From positions 5,201,465 to 5,265,464 of the forward strand of contig JABAKD010000027.1 of assembly GCA_012845835.1 (NCBI GenBank): 64,000 nucleotides of DNA. Reading direction: 5' to 3'. Below are positions 11,003 to 21,446 of the stretch, one piece after another. Position numbers and translations under genes: made by a program. Within the stretch, counting starts at the first letter, position 1. Every line of letters begins with the position of its first letter. The notes below the pieces were generated by a model. That model did not search any database. It was not told the origin of the DNA and worked only from the letters and a program-made list of their open reading frames with translations. This DNA comes from Undaria pinnatifida (taxonomy: Eukaryota; Sar; Phaeophyceae; Laminariales; Alariaceae).

Positions 11003-11104
11003 ATCCACAAGATCATCGACAAAAAACAAGAGTGCAAGGTGCTGGGTACCTCCGCTGAGGACGAGTCCAAGCAAGCCTGCATGCTCCTTCGAAAGCAATG
11101 TTGA
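11003..11104 (+). CDS. Candidate terminal exon, Lys/Cys-rich C-terminus
   Basis: After an AG at 11001-11002 (the frame is open further upstream too) 33 codons read IHKIIDKKQECKVLGTSAED followed by ESKQACMLLRKQC and a TGA at 11102-11104. Composition with paired Cys and charged residues suggests a small disulfide-bonded protein. The 3' three quarters of it are tandemly duplicated just downstream with only one conservative (Asp to Glu) and one silent change. Unidentified. Confidence 0.4.
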   Translation: MHKIIDKKQECKVLGTSAEDESKQACMLLRKQC

Positions 11105-11403
11105 CAGCACGTTCTTTATAGAACGTTAAGTTGTGGTTTCTATAGACTATACCAGCATCGTTTTTTGAGCACTAGACTATGCCTAAATGCATGCTCTTCG
11201 TCCTTGGGAGTACAAAAACAAGAGTGCAAGGTGCTGGGTACCTCCGCTGAGGAGGAGTCCAAGCAAGCCTGCATGCTCCTTCGGAAGCAATGTTGACAGC
11301 ACGTTCTTTATAGAACGTTAAGTTGTGGTTTCCATAGACTATACAAGCATCGTTTTTCGAGCACTAGACTATGCCTCAATGCATGCTCTTCGTCCTTGGG
11401 AGG
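11020..11403 (+). repeat. Tandem duplication, two ~192 bp units, spanning a candidate last exon
   Basis: Unit 1 (about 11020-11211) and unit 2 (about 11212-11403) are nearly identical. Both contain AGAGTGCAAGGTGCTGGGTA, the TGA of the candidate exon and the following ACGTTCTTTATAGAACGT palindrome. Recent duplication by similarity. Confidence 0.9.
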
Positions 11404-11877
11404 ACAAATGTACTCCACACGTTTGCGGTGTGTGCGTTCAAGTTCCTGCTTCCAGCATGTTTTTTTTTGGCACTGCGCTTCTTTACATGTTAAGTTGTAG
11501 TTTTCCTGTCTCTATCCTTGACAAGCGCGTGCCTGGTGTTTGTGCACTGCGATAATTTATTATTGATGATGGACTTAGAGAGAGCTATTAATAAGGGTAC
11601 AGGTGCTACCTGAGAGGTGGAAGGATATGCCAAGCAAGTCCTCTGACGTGTCCATCATGGACTGGGCGAATGGATGATAATAACAAACTCATAATCATCG
11701 TCTCCATCCTTTGCCGTTGTACTATATATGGACCTCTTGGCATTTTCAAGTCGCCAGTTGCGCCATTCGTGATTTTTTTCCGCTTTTCTACTGAATGTTC
11801 ATTCTTTCTTCCGCGAGCGAAGCCCTTGTACTACCTACGTAGAACGTTACACGCTGTAAAAGTCATCCAGTAGCGAT

Positions 11878-12165
11878 AGCCGGTCGCCCCGGTGATCTAA
11901 TAGTTAACCTCGAACACTGCTAAGGTCGAGGTCAGGGGTTCAAATCTCGGTATGGAGTTTCTAGAGACATCAACTGCTGAGAGCGCTTAGTAGCGTGGGT
12001 AAGCACAAATCGACCCCAGTCGACGACGGAAGAAAGTGCTGCAATATTCTCGAGATAAAAACGAACGCGCGTATACGATGGGGAGGAGGGGAGGAAAGCC
12101 TGCTTAGCGACCCCGGGTCTGGGTGGCGTCTAGGGAGGGAGAAGGATAAATAAAACACGCCAAGA
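11878..12165 (+). mobile_element. SINE family 3, near full length
   Basis: The tRNA-like head starts GGTCGCCCCGGTGATCTAAT (A box) with a B-box-like GGGGTTCAAATCTC at 11936-11949. The body has ACTGCTGAGAGCGCTTAGTA and GTGGGTAAGCACAA, then GTCGACGACGGAAGA, TCTCGAGATAAAAACGAA and the core variant GCGACCCCGGGTCTGGGT. Other copies at 13515-13672, 18262-18588 and 34315-34900. Confidence 0.75.
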
Positions 12166-12296
12166 CAATAAATGGGATGAGCAAAACAAGAAAAGCAACA
12201 ACGGCACTGCTACATGACCCTTTCGCGCAACGTCAAAAACAATAATAGGGAGGTGCGGACTTCCTTTCACGCGAAGCAACCCGGTCGCACGAAGGA

Positions 12297-12448
12297 GGAT
12301 CCTGAGAGCTCCGCACGGCACATGAAGCAACCAACAGAAGAAGCAGTGATTAAACAACGCACCAAAACCCATGGATCCTGAGAGCTCCGCACGGCACATG
12401 AAGCAACCAACAGAAGGAGCAGTGATAAAACAACGCACCACAACCCTT
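12297..12448. repeat. Two-copy 76 bp tandem repeat
   Basis: GGATCCTGAGAGCTCCGCAC begins at 12297 and again at 12373; the units are nearly identical over their length. Confidence 0.9.
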
Positions 12449-12449
12449 A

Positions 12450-13060
12450 ACATATACATATGCGCCACAGGGCATACTAAGATACTGCTGTATGTGTAGA
12501 CCAACATCATGTGATATTATACGAAAACGTGTAAAGCGTGAATCAGTATCGACGGCACCTGGTGCGTCAAGCACAAACAGCAGAATTTATTAATACGAAA
12601 ACTAGATGTTAGTTCTTCCGATTGTCGGTCCGATGCACAACTTTGCCCACATTGGACAGATCACGCACTTGATCCATCTAGACTCCATATCTGTCGTTAT
12701 GATTTGCTGTGCAGGATCTGCGCAGTACGGATCCAACGAAGGAAAAAAAACTACGATGTATCATTCAGATCATTCGGCTCCTATCGGGAAACATGATCTA
12801 TAGGTCATGCAGATAATGTAGACCAGGGATTTATCTGCCCTGGAAAACACATACCTGGTATCATTAGTGGATCAAAAGGGATCTGGTCTGTCCGGTGTGT
12901 GCAACGTTTTGAAAGCTGTTCGCGATACATCGGTCGCGCGTTTTCTGCACTCCGCGTAAAGGACAAAGGCCGTTGACCCTCCTGGATGTTTGTAAAACTT
13001 GGCACACCTTACACGTGCCTTTCCCAGGTTGTCACACCCGATAAACCCTTTCGGGGCCCC
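12450..13060. other. No recognisable feature
   Basis: Short frames only. One isolated TACCTGGTA 9-mer at 12852, the only one found left of 29 kb. Confidence 0.45.
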
Positions 13061-13066
13061 AATAGA

Positions 13067-13098
13067 GCAACAACAACAACAACAGCAACAGCAACAGC

Positions 13099-13129
<31 letters not shown>

Positions 13130-13238
13130 GCAACAGCAGCAGCAACAACAACAACAACAACAACAACAATAACAACAGCAACAACAACAGCAACGACAGC
13201 GAAAACAACAACAACAACAGCAACAACAACAACAACAA

Positions 13239-13309
<71 letters not shown>

Positions 13310-13310
13310 G
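13067..13310 (+). repeat. (CAA)n/(CAG)n microsatellite
   Basis: About 244 bp of CAA with interspersed CAG, plus a few AAA, TAA and GAC interruptions. It yields poly-Thr, poly-Gln, poly-Leu and poly-Cys pseudo-frames up to 182 codons that have no other support. Confidence 0.95.
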
Positions 13311-13514
13311 AAATGACAAGTGCGGAGGGACTTCGAAGGAAAAAAGTGGCGAAAAAAATGGCGATCGCAGCAACGGCACCACGAAGTACAGTACATGCTT
13401 CTGATTGGTTGATTTAACAATAATCAAGAGGTTAGCTTTTCAGTTCATTTTGTTTTTGGGGGACATTGTTATTGCCGTTGACGTTTCTTGTTTTGTGTGC
13501 TTTTATCCCATCCA

Positions 13515-13672
13515 TTATCTTCGCACTTTCTCTCTCTTTATTCCTAGACGGAGCTCAGATCCAGGGTCACTAAGACAGCTCTTCTCCCCCCTCCCCACTA
13601 CGGCACGTGCCTCCATCTTTACCGCGAGAAGAGTTCAGCCCTTTCTTCCCTCGTCAACTTAAATCGGACTGC
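13515..13672 (-). mobile_element. SINE family 3, 3' fragment
   Basis: Minus-strand copy of the family 3 body: core variant (ACCCTGGATCTGAGCTC on the minus strand), GGAGGGGGGAGAAGAG and TTCTCGCGGTAAAGATGGAG are present; the tRNA head is missing. Confidence 0.65.
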
Positions 13673-13679
13673 CATAATA

Positions 13680-14430
13680 AGCCTTCGTTGAAAGATCTAA
13701 CAGCAGTAGCCCGAGTTGCTGGGGGTCGAGGAATGTCTCCGAAGTGCAGCCGAACGAAAAAGAAAAAAGTCTCCGAAGTGCAGCCGAACGAGATGTACGA
13801 CATATAGCACGCACGCACATGAAGATCCCTATACTTCTTGCTGCACTCTCTTCTTAGAGGGTTGGTATTAATAGGACCGCTCGCGTTTTTACGTCGTTAC
13901 GCCTGGGTCCCAAAAGGGCGCCCGTACTGCAGTAACACTCGTCAATACACCGCATAAACCGCAAAGATAACACATCCTGTGGGACAAATTGCCGAACCGG
14001 TTGTCTCCAAAATCAGAGGGTGCACGCACAACGAAAAAAATGGTGGCTTTGAAAAGACCCTCGTCGAGATTTGTTGCATAGACGCGTCGCTCGGCCTCTG
14101 CACTCTCCCCATTGTCGAGAAAGCAACTAACTGTAATAATACTAATAAAAAATATTCCGAGGGTGTGTGTTATTTCGTGTTGTCTTGCGTGTTATACTGT
14201 GTCGTACGGCAGGCTTTGTCTGCGTAGGGGAAGCTGACGAAGACCACCGCTGAAGCCGCGAAACCGGCGTGTGTCTCGCCTCGAAACACCGCAACCACAA
14301 AAGCGGTGCTACGTGGATTATACCGTTGACGCGACTCAGGCACGCACGGGCAGCGTGCATGGGACGATCGCTCTGAATACGTTGCACGCGTGACCACACC
14401 CTGGACAGTAGACGATGGCCTCTGCAATAA
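13680..14430. other. No confident feature
   Basis: Contains a two-copy GTCTCCGAAGTGCAGCCGAA motif (13735-13790) and short frames. The stretch next to the satellite (14330-14440) resembles 16280-16340, which precedes a second block of the same satellite. Confidence 0.4.
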
Positions 14431-14439
14431 CAACGGAAT

Positions 14440-17190
14440 ATAATGCAATGAACGGGTCTATTGCCGTCGGTGATGTATATCGATGTGTACCTGCCCCAAT
14501 ACATGGTGGCCTGCAAAGGCCATCGACGGGTAGGTTGCAAAATGTATTTGGTGGATAGTATCTGTCGATGGATAGCTTGCACAATCTATTGTGGTGCACC
14601 ATGGCCATCGATGGGTGGGCTGCACCATGTATCGCGGTCAACAATGGCTATCGACGCACTCCGCACAATCCATTGTGGCTGGCAATCGCTATCGATAGAC
14701 ACCTCGCACAATTTAGGCAGACAATGGCCATCGATGGACATGCTTCATAACCTATTGCGGCTTGTAATGACCATCGATGGACATGCTTCACAATCTGTTG
14801 AAGCTAGCAATGGCCATCGATGGACACGCTTCACAATCTACTGAGGCTAGCAACGGCAATAGATGGACACACTTCATTAGTTATTGTGGCTGGCAATGGG
14901 CATCGATGGACACCTTTCACAATCTATTTGGATAGCTTTAGGCAAGAGGCGGCTGGCATCATGGGATACATGCTGTATGTTGTGCATATACCCTGCATAA
15001 TAGAAAGGAAATACTCGTAGAGCATTGCTGCTACAACAGCCCCGAAAAAGTGTTTGTCAATGGCCATTGTAAATCATACTAGACAGGAACCGATGTCTAT
15101 CGATATATCCTGTTGGGGACAATATATGTCGGGAAAGCAACAGCAATATACAATGTGTGAACAATAGACCACTAAATGTTAGTCTATCGATGGCTATTGT
15201 CCTGAACACTATATGTCGGGAAAGCAGCAGCAACATACATCGTTTAAACAATACATCAACAGGAGTTGTCCATCAATAGCTGTTGTCCTGAACCATAGAT
15301 GTCGGGGAAGCAACGACAATAAACATTGTTTGAACAAAGGCCAACACAAGTTGCCCATCGATGGCTATTGTACATTGTTTAAACACTACATCAACAGGAG
15401 TTGTCCATCAATAGTAATTGTCCTGAACCATAGATGTCGGGGAAGCAGCGGCAATATAAATTGTGCGAACAAAGGCCAATACAAGTTGCCCATCGATGGT
15501 TATTTCCTGAACAGTGAACGTTGGGGAAGCAACTGCAGTATACATGGTTTGAACAATAGACCAATAACAGTTGTCTATCGATGGCTAAAATTGTCCTGAA
15601 CAGTAGGTGTCGGGGAAGGAACCACGATAGATATTATTTGAACAAGAGATCAAAAGAGTTCGTCTATTGATTGATGTTGCCGCCGACAAATAAATAATCA
15701 AATATGTCCACCAATAGACATTGCCACCCCACAATGGACTGCCGGGCGTGTTTCCACATTAGATTATGGCCCCAACACTACTGCCTCAATACTATTGCCG
15801 CACTGCCAACGCCTCAAGCTATTGCGTACCGTGTAATACTGCATAAGTCGATGGCTTTTCTGCCGACCGCCAATGAGTGTCGTATTATGTGTGTATGGTG
15901 ATATGTGCTTCTTAACGATTATATTCGTGTTCGTGTCCGGTTTGTGAGGCAACCATTCATCCACGGCCGAATACTCTCTCAAACACATGGAGCAGGCAGT
16001 CGTCCACGGACAAACAAGACACCTTATCAGAAAAGCGGGGCGAGCATGCTCGTTTCGGGGTGGAATATTTGAAACGGTTTTTGATTAAAAAAAACGGCGC
16101 ACTTGAACTAAAAAAAACGCATGGTAACATTGTCAACTAAAATGCCTGGTAAAATAAAATAACTTATACGGTGCTTTCGGGGTCTCGGTTGTTTTTCGAT
16201 ATTTTTCCCTTTTTTTTGTAAATGGTCTTGGATAGTAATTCTCGTAAAACGAAAGCGCATAGTGATGGAAAAGAGACCACCTACTGCTTCTTCTCACACC
16301 CTGGGCAGTATATAGGCAATGATCACTTCAATAGCCATGTAATATGGTGCAATGGACAGGTCTATTGTCGTCGGTAATGTTTATCGATGGGTACCTTCCC
16401 CTATCAATTGTGGCCTGCAAAGGCCACCGATGGATACGTTGCACAATCTGTGTTGGTGGACAGTGTCTGTCGATGGATAGCTTGCACAATCTATTGTGGT
16501 GGATCATGGCTATCGATATATGGATTGCTGAAGCTGTGAGTCAGCAGGATGCCATTGCCAATAACTAATCGGTAGGTGCCGTTAGCCGATTAACTGACTC
16601 TAGCCGGCAAGTCGGCTGGCGAAGCCATCTGATGGCCAGCCGACTTCCCGAGTTAAGTCAGGCGAGCGGAGAGAACTAATTAGCTCCCCCCGGCCGGGGA
16701 GGGGAAGGAAAAATTGCGCCCCACTCCTACTCGTATGAAATAAGTCGGATAGTTGGCACCTTCGGGTATCGACTAACTATAGTCCGGCTAGTAACTAGTT
16801 GGTGACGTATAACAAATATCTCGGATAGTTGGCACCTTCGGGAAGCGACTAATCAAAAGTCCGACTAATAACTAATTGGTGACGTAAGTCAGGACGACTA
16901 ACAGCTCTATGTATTGCACAATCTATTGCGGTCGACAATGGCTATCGATACACACCCCGCAAAAAATTGTTGTGGCTGGCAATCGCCATCGATGGACACG
17001 CTTCACATTCTACTACGGTGGGCGACATCTATCGATTGACTGTATCACCAGTCTATCGTCGCTGACAACATCTATCGATAGACACCTTCCGCAGCCTATT
17101 GTCGCCCACGCTGATGCATAACGATAGATCTTCCCCCCCGCTTACTATCGCTGACAATATATATCGATAGATTTTCCCTCTCGTCTATGT
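14440..17190. repeat. Composite ATCGATGG satellite
   Basis: Dozens of diverged units built on GGCCATCGATGGACA and CACAATCTATTGTGG. From 14480 to 14940 the period is about 57 bp. From 15060 to 15680 a longer unit (85-135 bp) adds TGTCCTGAACCATAGATGTC and GGGGAAGCA. 16340-16530 nearly repeats the start of the array and 16905-17185 continues it. Frames that give repeated MAIDGH peptides are a by-product of the repeat. Interrupted by a hairpin-rich insert at 16530-16900. Confidence 0.85.
16530..16900. mobile_element. Hairpin-rich insert within the satellite
   Basis: Interrupts the ATCGATGG array. It contains a hairpin with 11 bp perfect arms (AAGTCGGCTGG and CCAGCCGACTT, about 16608-16645). Two tandem copies of CGGATAGTTGGCACCTTCGG (about 16744 and 16822) are each followed by GACTAA and TTGGTGACGTA. 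The left part (ACTAATCGGTAGGTGCC) is roughly the inverse of these. Possibly a MITE or foldback element; exact ends not established. Confidence 0.4.
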
Positions 17191-17234
17191 CGAAGCAATA
17201 TACCAAGGTTGTGTTCTGTAGGGTGCGCACAAAC

Positions 17235-17405
17235 CATACCCGGGATATTTACCCCGGGTAATACCCTACAAAGAACTTCTGTAAGTTCTGTAGGACATTT
17301 GTACCCGTACCCGGAACTTCTGGAAGTTCTGTACGACATTCATACCCGTACCCGGAACTTCTGGAAGTTCTGCACGCCAGTGCCACAAATACCAGGGGTA
17401 CGGGT
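17235..17405 (+). repeat. CCCGGAACTTC minisatellite, ~53 bp units
   Basis: Three to four units of ACCCGTACCCGGAACTTCTG followed by GAAGTTCTGTACGACATTCAT. The inner GAACTTC-TG-GAAGTTC is a palindrome. Further blocks lie at 20848-20945, 28360-28650 and 28845-28915. Confidence 0.85.
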
Positions 17406-18260
17406 ATATCATTTTTATAAATTACAAGGGCTCCGCATGGGCACCGGCATTCGCCGGCGCCCATGCTTCGGGTAGGGCAGGGCAGCACTTCGACAACTTA
17501 AGGTGTAGCTGTCCGATTTGGCATGCATTGAACTTTAAAGTAATGCCAAGAGTTCAATACGAACATGGGATTATGAAAGTCATGATTTGACAAAAGAAAA
17601 AACGTAATATTATACAACAAAGAAGGCAAGGATAGGCGAAACACACTATGTTAAATGCGCCGTCAAGTAAAAGTTGGCGTCTATCAAACATAAATACCGA
17701 AAATAGTATTATTGAGAACCTGCGTCGCCTCTAGGCGAAACGAAAGAGGCCTTGGCATAAATGAAGAAACTGCACTGCTGCCCCCGTGGCAATGGAGGTT
17801 CGAAGTCGACAGGATGCAAAGTCGGTTTGCATCAAACGTCGGCATGGGGCCATGTCAGCCGGCGAGGTTTTGGAAGAAGATTGCTTTGTTTGTTACGTGT
17901 AGGCTGTCGCATTGATTGGTCTGCGTGGTTGCGGGCGAGGAGAAAAACGAAGAAGAGGGGAGGGCGATCTCTCGTTGCGTCGGCGTTGTCTAAGATAGGT
18001 GCGGGGGTGGCTTTGCTCGTACGGGAGGTTGGCGTAGCGCTTCTTCTCTGTTTTTTCTCGAGAAGGCGGGATATGTGTGTGCTATCTTTTCTTCGTGGGG
18101 GCTTTCACGTTGTCGAAATCGGACGCGTCCCCTCAATACATAATATCCGGAGTGTCTCTACCATGACGACTGCTGATAGTACCGTGCGTATTTCCCAGAG
18201 ACTGACATATTATTTACTGGTAGAAATAATCAAATATACCTTTCTTTGCATCATTTTTTT
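17405..18260. other. No confident gene; one 183-codon frame
   Basis: A plus-strand ATG frame at 17761-18312 encodes an Arg-rich, Cys-containing peptide. Its last third runs into the SINE at 18262 and I see no domain, so I regard it as probably non-coding. The preceding bases hold nothing recognisable. Confidence 0.35.
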
Positions 18261-18261
18261 T

Positions 18262-18588
18262 TCTTCATCCCATTTATCATCCCCGCACCATTTTCGCGCT
18301 CCCTCCCAGTAGTAACTCAGATCCGGGGTCACACAGCGGGCCCTCCTCCTCCCTCCCCACTTCGGCACGTGCCTTCATTTTTACCGCGAGGAGAATCGAG
18401 CATTTTCTTCCCTCGTCGACTCGCGTCGAATTGCACCTAGCAGGCGCTCTCAGCAGTTGATCTCTTTTTTTTATTGCATTTTTGCAAATAAAGTCAAATT
18501 TCATCGTGGTGGGTGTCGAACTCAAGGACAACTAAACGTTGGAGGTATTCGAGGGTAAACTACTAGACCACCGGGGCGGCCGGCTGAC
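18262..18588 (-). mobile_element. SINE family 3, full length
   Basis: Minus-strand copy with an intact head: GCCCCGGTGGTCTAGTAG (A box) and GAGTTCGACACCC (B-box-like). It continues with CAACTGCTGAGAGCGCC, GCGAGTCGACGAGGGAAG, ATGAAGGCACGTGCC and the core TGTGACCCCGGATCTGAGT. The most complete copy of this family in the window. Confidence 0.75.
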
Positions 18589-18694
18589 AACTGATTAAAA
18601 CAAAACAGGATCTTTGCATAGGGTTCAAAATCGTGTTGGCAGAAAACCAAATTTGCAGGAAGCAGCTGAAAGGTCAAGAAACAGGCAATATTTC

Positions 18695-19050
18695 AGTTGT
18701 TGTTGTTCTCACATTAACTCGCACAATCCAGTCCGTGGTCACAGGACTGGTTCCAGTCACTCTGGAGCAGAGAAATGCCCTAGGGAAGAACACAAACAAC
18801 CCAAGGTGGTACACGCATAAATCACAGCTGACGCAATTCATGCCTCCACCAGAAACATATAAAAGTGAGATCGGGAGTCAGTATACGATGTGCCAGGTCC
18901 ATACCGGTGCATACGTCTCATTACTCGCGCCTGGGAAAACCGACTATACCGCTTGCCACCCAAGAAAGACTACCACGTACACATCACACGTAGTATCTAT
19001 CACTACGCATACGCACAACAGACGCAAGTCAATTGGAAAAAAGAAACAAA
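18695..19050 (-). mobile_element. SINE-like family 2 copy
   Basis: Minus-strand counterpart of 36090-36465: it contains the core CCTGTGACCACGGACTGGA, TGCGAGTTAATGTGAGAACA, CTCCAGAGTGACTGGA, TGGAGGCATGAATTGCGTC and ACGTGGTAGTCTTTC. An overlapping plus-strand 253-codon frame (18633-19394, no ATG at its start) is the longest in the window but is made of this repeat and its flank. Confidence 0.65.
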
Positions 19051-19324
19051 GAACAAAGAAGAGAAAGGGAAGGAAATGGGTGCATGGGGCCAAGAAAAAG
19101 AAAAGAAGAATGAATTTTGGGGGGTCTACTGGCGAGGCTGCCACCAGAACGGGATGTCACATGTCACGTGGTGTTTCGACGGTCTACAGCAGTAGTACTA
19201 CGAACGGCTTCCGATACACCCACCGAAGCACGGACTACCGGCCAATTACGCGATCGACAGCTGGCCGTGGTTGTCACGTGTCTCTGTGTTGGGGGCCCCT
19301 GCCCTGCCCCTTGTTGGCTCTTGA

Positions 19325-20240
19325 GAGTGATGCGTGTACGACTAAACTTGCCAACGAACGGCACTCGCACTGCACTTTGAGCTATCTGCTGTAGTTCTGG
19401 TTGCTACTTGTTGCTGCATTATGTGCTAGACGTTTCGCCCTTCGGCTACTGCTGCTACACCTGTTGTTGTGTGTTTGCCAATGTCGTCAGTTGGCGTTCA
19501 TGCTCGTCGTACATACTGCTGTTCTCACCGAGTACGTGCGGGCTTCCTCGTACCTCAACCGTACGACGACGAGCTCAAAACAGAAGGGAGGTGACATGAA
19601 ATGGCATGGACAATGGCCACATAGAAGCGAGCACAGCGGGATAGTTCGCTGCGAATCAACCGCATTCGTTCATGCCTACAGCAGAGGCTGGCTGGAGTGT
19701 CAGCGGCCGTGCTAAAGCCAGGGCCAAAGGCCGAAGAGACGGCTCTACCTGCTTCGTTTTGTCTCGAGATTCTGTTATATATATTGGAAAGAGTGATGCG
19801 TGTACGACTAAACTTGCCAACGGCACTCGCACTGCACTTTGAGCTATCTGCTGTAGTTCTGGTTGCTACTTGTTGCTGCATTATGTGCTAGACGTTTCGC
19901 CCTTCGGCTACTGCTGCTACACCTGCTGTTTTGTGCTTGCCAATGTCGTCAATTGGCGTTCATGCTCGTCGTACATACTGCTGTTCTCACCGAGTACGTA
20001 CGGGTTTTCTCGTACCTCAACCGTACGACGACGAGCTCAAAACAGAAGGGAGGTGACATGAAATGGCATGGACAATGGCCACATAGAAGCGAGCACAGCG
20101 GGATAGTTCGCTGCGAATCAACCGCATTCGTTCATGCCTACAGCAGAGGCTGGCTGGAGTGTCAGCGGCCGTGCTAAAGCCAGGGCCAAAGGCCGAAGAG
20201 ACGGCTCTACCTGCTTCGTTTTGTCTCGAAATTCTGTTAC
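19325..20240 (+). repeat. Tandem duplication, two ~0.46 kb units
   Basis: Unit 1 (19325-19778) and unit 2 (19791-20240) start at GAGTGATGCGTGTACGACTA and match almost base for base, apart from a 4 bp deletion and scattered substitutions. They are separated by a short TATA-rich spacer. Each unit holds the same 104-codon plus-strand frame (19401-19715, 19863-20177) with a TTG first codon and an internal ATG. The frame starts hydrophobic (LRLLLLHLLL) and ends with two Cys. The frame is kept, but so is nearly all the sequence, so coding is not shown. Confidence 0.9.
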
Positions 20241-20570
20241 GTGAAAGTATCATGATTTGGGAGTTATTTTGTCACGAAACGTCTTGCCGTCGGTAATTTG
20301 TGTCACGAAGTTGTTGGATATCGTCGGTAAGTTGTGTCACGTTTTAGGTGAACCCACACCAAAAAATTGAATTTCCAGCTGGCAAAACGAGCAGAAACAA
20401 AAGCAATAAAATGCCGTGCAAGAAACCAAACGAACTAGTAAAAAAGTACAGCAAAGAATCTAACGCTCGAGAGTATGCCACCGCAAAATTCCAAACATCA
20501 TCACGTACCGTTTGGAAATGATGCCAATTTTGTAAATCATTCAGGCGTTGCAGCCATTAAGATTCAACAT
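20240..20570. other. Short TGTCACG repeats, otherwise nothing
   Basis: The motif TTGTGTCACGAA/GTTTTA recurs three times at 20265-20345 with TCGGTAA.TTGTGTCACG. Nothing else recognised. Confidence 0.45.
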
Positions 20571-20790
20571 TTTTTCCGAAATTCCTCCTCGACACTCGCT
20601 CGTCTCGCTCGGCACCCGTCCGCGTTCACGTCGATGTGCGGAACGGACACGGCAGGGCGAGGGGCGTTGGAGCCGCCCCCCGAAGGCGGCGCTTGAACCA
20701 AGCCATATTCGACCGAGAATTCCAGTTCCGCGAATCGCATACTTTGGCCGAGACAAAAAACTCCTGACCAAAGTCCATGACACCAAGGAA
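20570..20790 (+). repeat. Coding-like repeat, partner of 1085-1290
   Basis: Plus-strand copy. The frame reads LARLARHPSAFTSMCGTD then GALEPPPEGGA before a stop at 20694-20696; a shifted register reopens as FREIPVPRIAYF-like sequence matching the other copy. Likely an eroded gene fragment or element core; family unknown. Confidence 0.45.
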
Positions 20791-20847
20791 TGAGTCGATA
20801 TTCAAGGAATGATTTTATATATATTTATGTGAGTTATGTTCGCCCGT

Positions 20848-20945
20848 GCCAAATACCCGGAACTTCTGCGAGTTCTGTAACACTTCCGTACCGTACCCGG
20901 AATTTCTGTAATTTCTGCAAAATCCCCACACCCTAACCCGGAACT
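20848..20945 (+). repeat. CCCGGAACTTC minisatellite block
   Basis: Two to three diverged units (ATACCCGGAACTTCTGCGAG, ACCCGGAATTTCTGTAATTT, ACCCGGAACTT) of the family seen at 17235-17405. Confidence 0.75.
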
Positions 20946-21203
20946 TAATAACCCGAAGACTGTATATGCATTATATTATTGATATTATTATGTCATATCT
21001 TGTCAGTGACACCAACCGAACACCGAGTGTACAGCTGTAGAAACACGTGTCGTATATGATAGTAGCACCTACAGCTGTAGTAGGTCCTGTTCATGCTTCT
21101 TTCGTTTCTAACCCGTGGCACGTATGATATTTACAAAGGATCCTTTTGAATCGATATTATTCATTTTTCATGAATTGAATTGAATTCGATTCGATTTGGT
21201 GGA

Positions 21204-21445
21204 AAATGTAACTTTACGTTGTAAAGTGGTATTTGTGGAGGCGTGGAAGGCATTCTGGTTTTACAGACGATTTTTGGTCGATCGTCTCGAGACGAAAAAA
21301 ATTAGGATAGCCCAGATAGCAGCGGCAGAAGAGCTGTCGCGCTTGCCAGAGACGGCCGCCTGGGGCACAGGGGAGCGAGAGCGCGTAGCACCGTAGGATT
21401 GAAAGGAGTCAAGCAGTGCGCCCATTAGAATTGATAGACTTTCAG
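21204..21445 (+). repeat. Retrotransposon split repeat A1
   Basis: Left terminal repeat starting AAATGTAACTTTACG. It matches A2 (27331-27571) with about ten differences by eye, eight of them transitions. Confidence 0.9.
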
Positions 21446-21446
21446 C

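Noticed and set aside
11881-11952. Possible tRNA gene (A and B boxes)
   Set aside because: The sequence does not fold to a convincing cloverleaf and continues into a repeated SINE body; it is a tRNA-derived SINE head. The same holds for 35544, 39024, 33108 and 18588.
12872-13420. Open frames of 131-182 codons giving poly-Cys, poly-Leu or poly-Thr
   Set aside because: Same reason: they read through the CAA array at 13067-13310.
14461-14844. 127-codon frame with repeated MAIDGH/HNL peptides
   Set aside because: Follows the 57 bp (multiple of three) satellite unit; no start context, domain or conservation independent of the repeat.
17235-17405. Heat-shock-element-like GAA.TTC..GAA.TTC motifs
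   Set aside because: The spacing inside GAACTTC is one base rather than the two of heat-shock elements, and the motif is simply part of a minisatellite unit.
18633-19394. 253-codon plus-strand frame, longest in the window
   Set aside because: No ATG at its start, composed of a SINE-like family 2 copy (antisense) and adjacent DNA; the matching repeat at 36.1 kb shows partial similarity explained by DNA identity.
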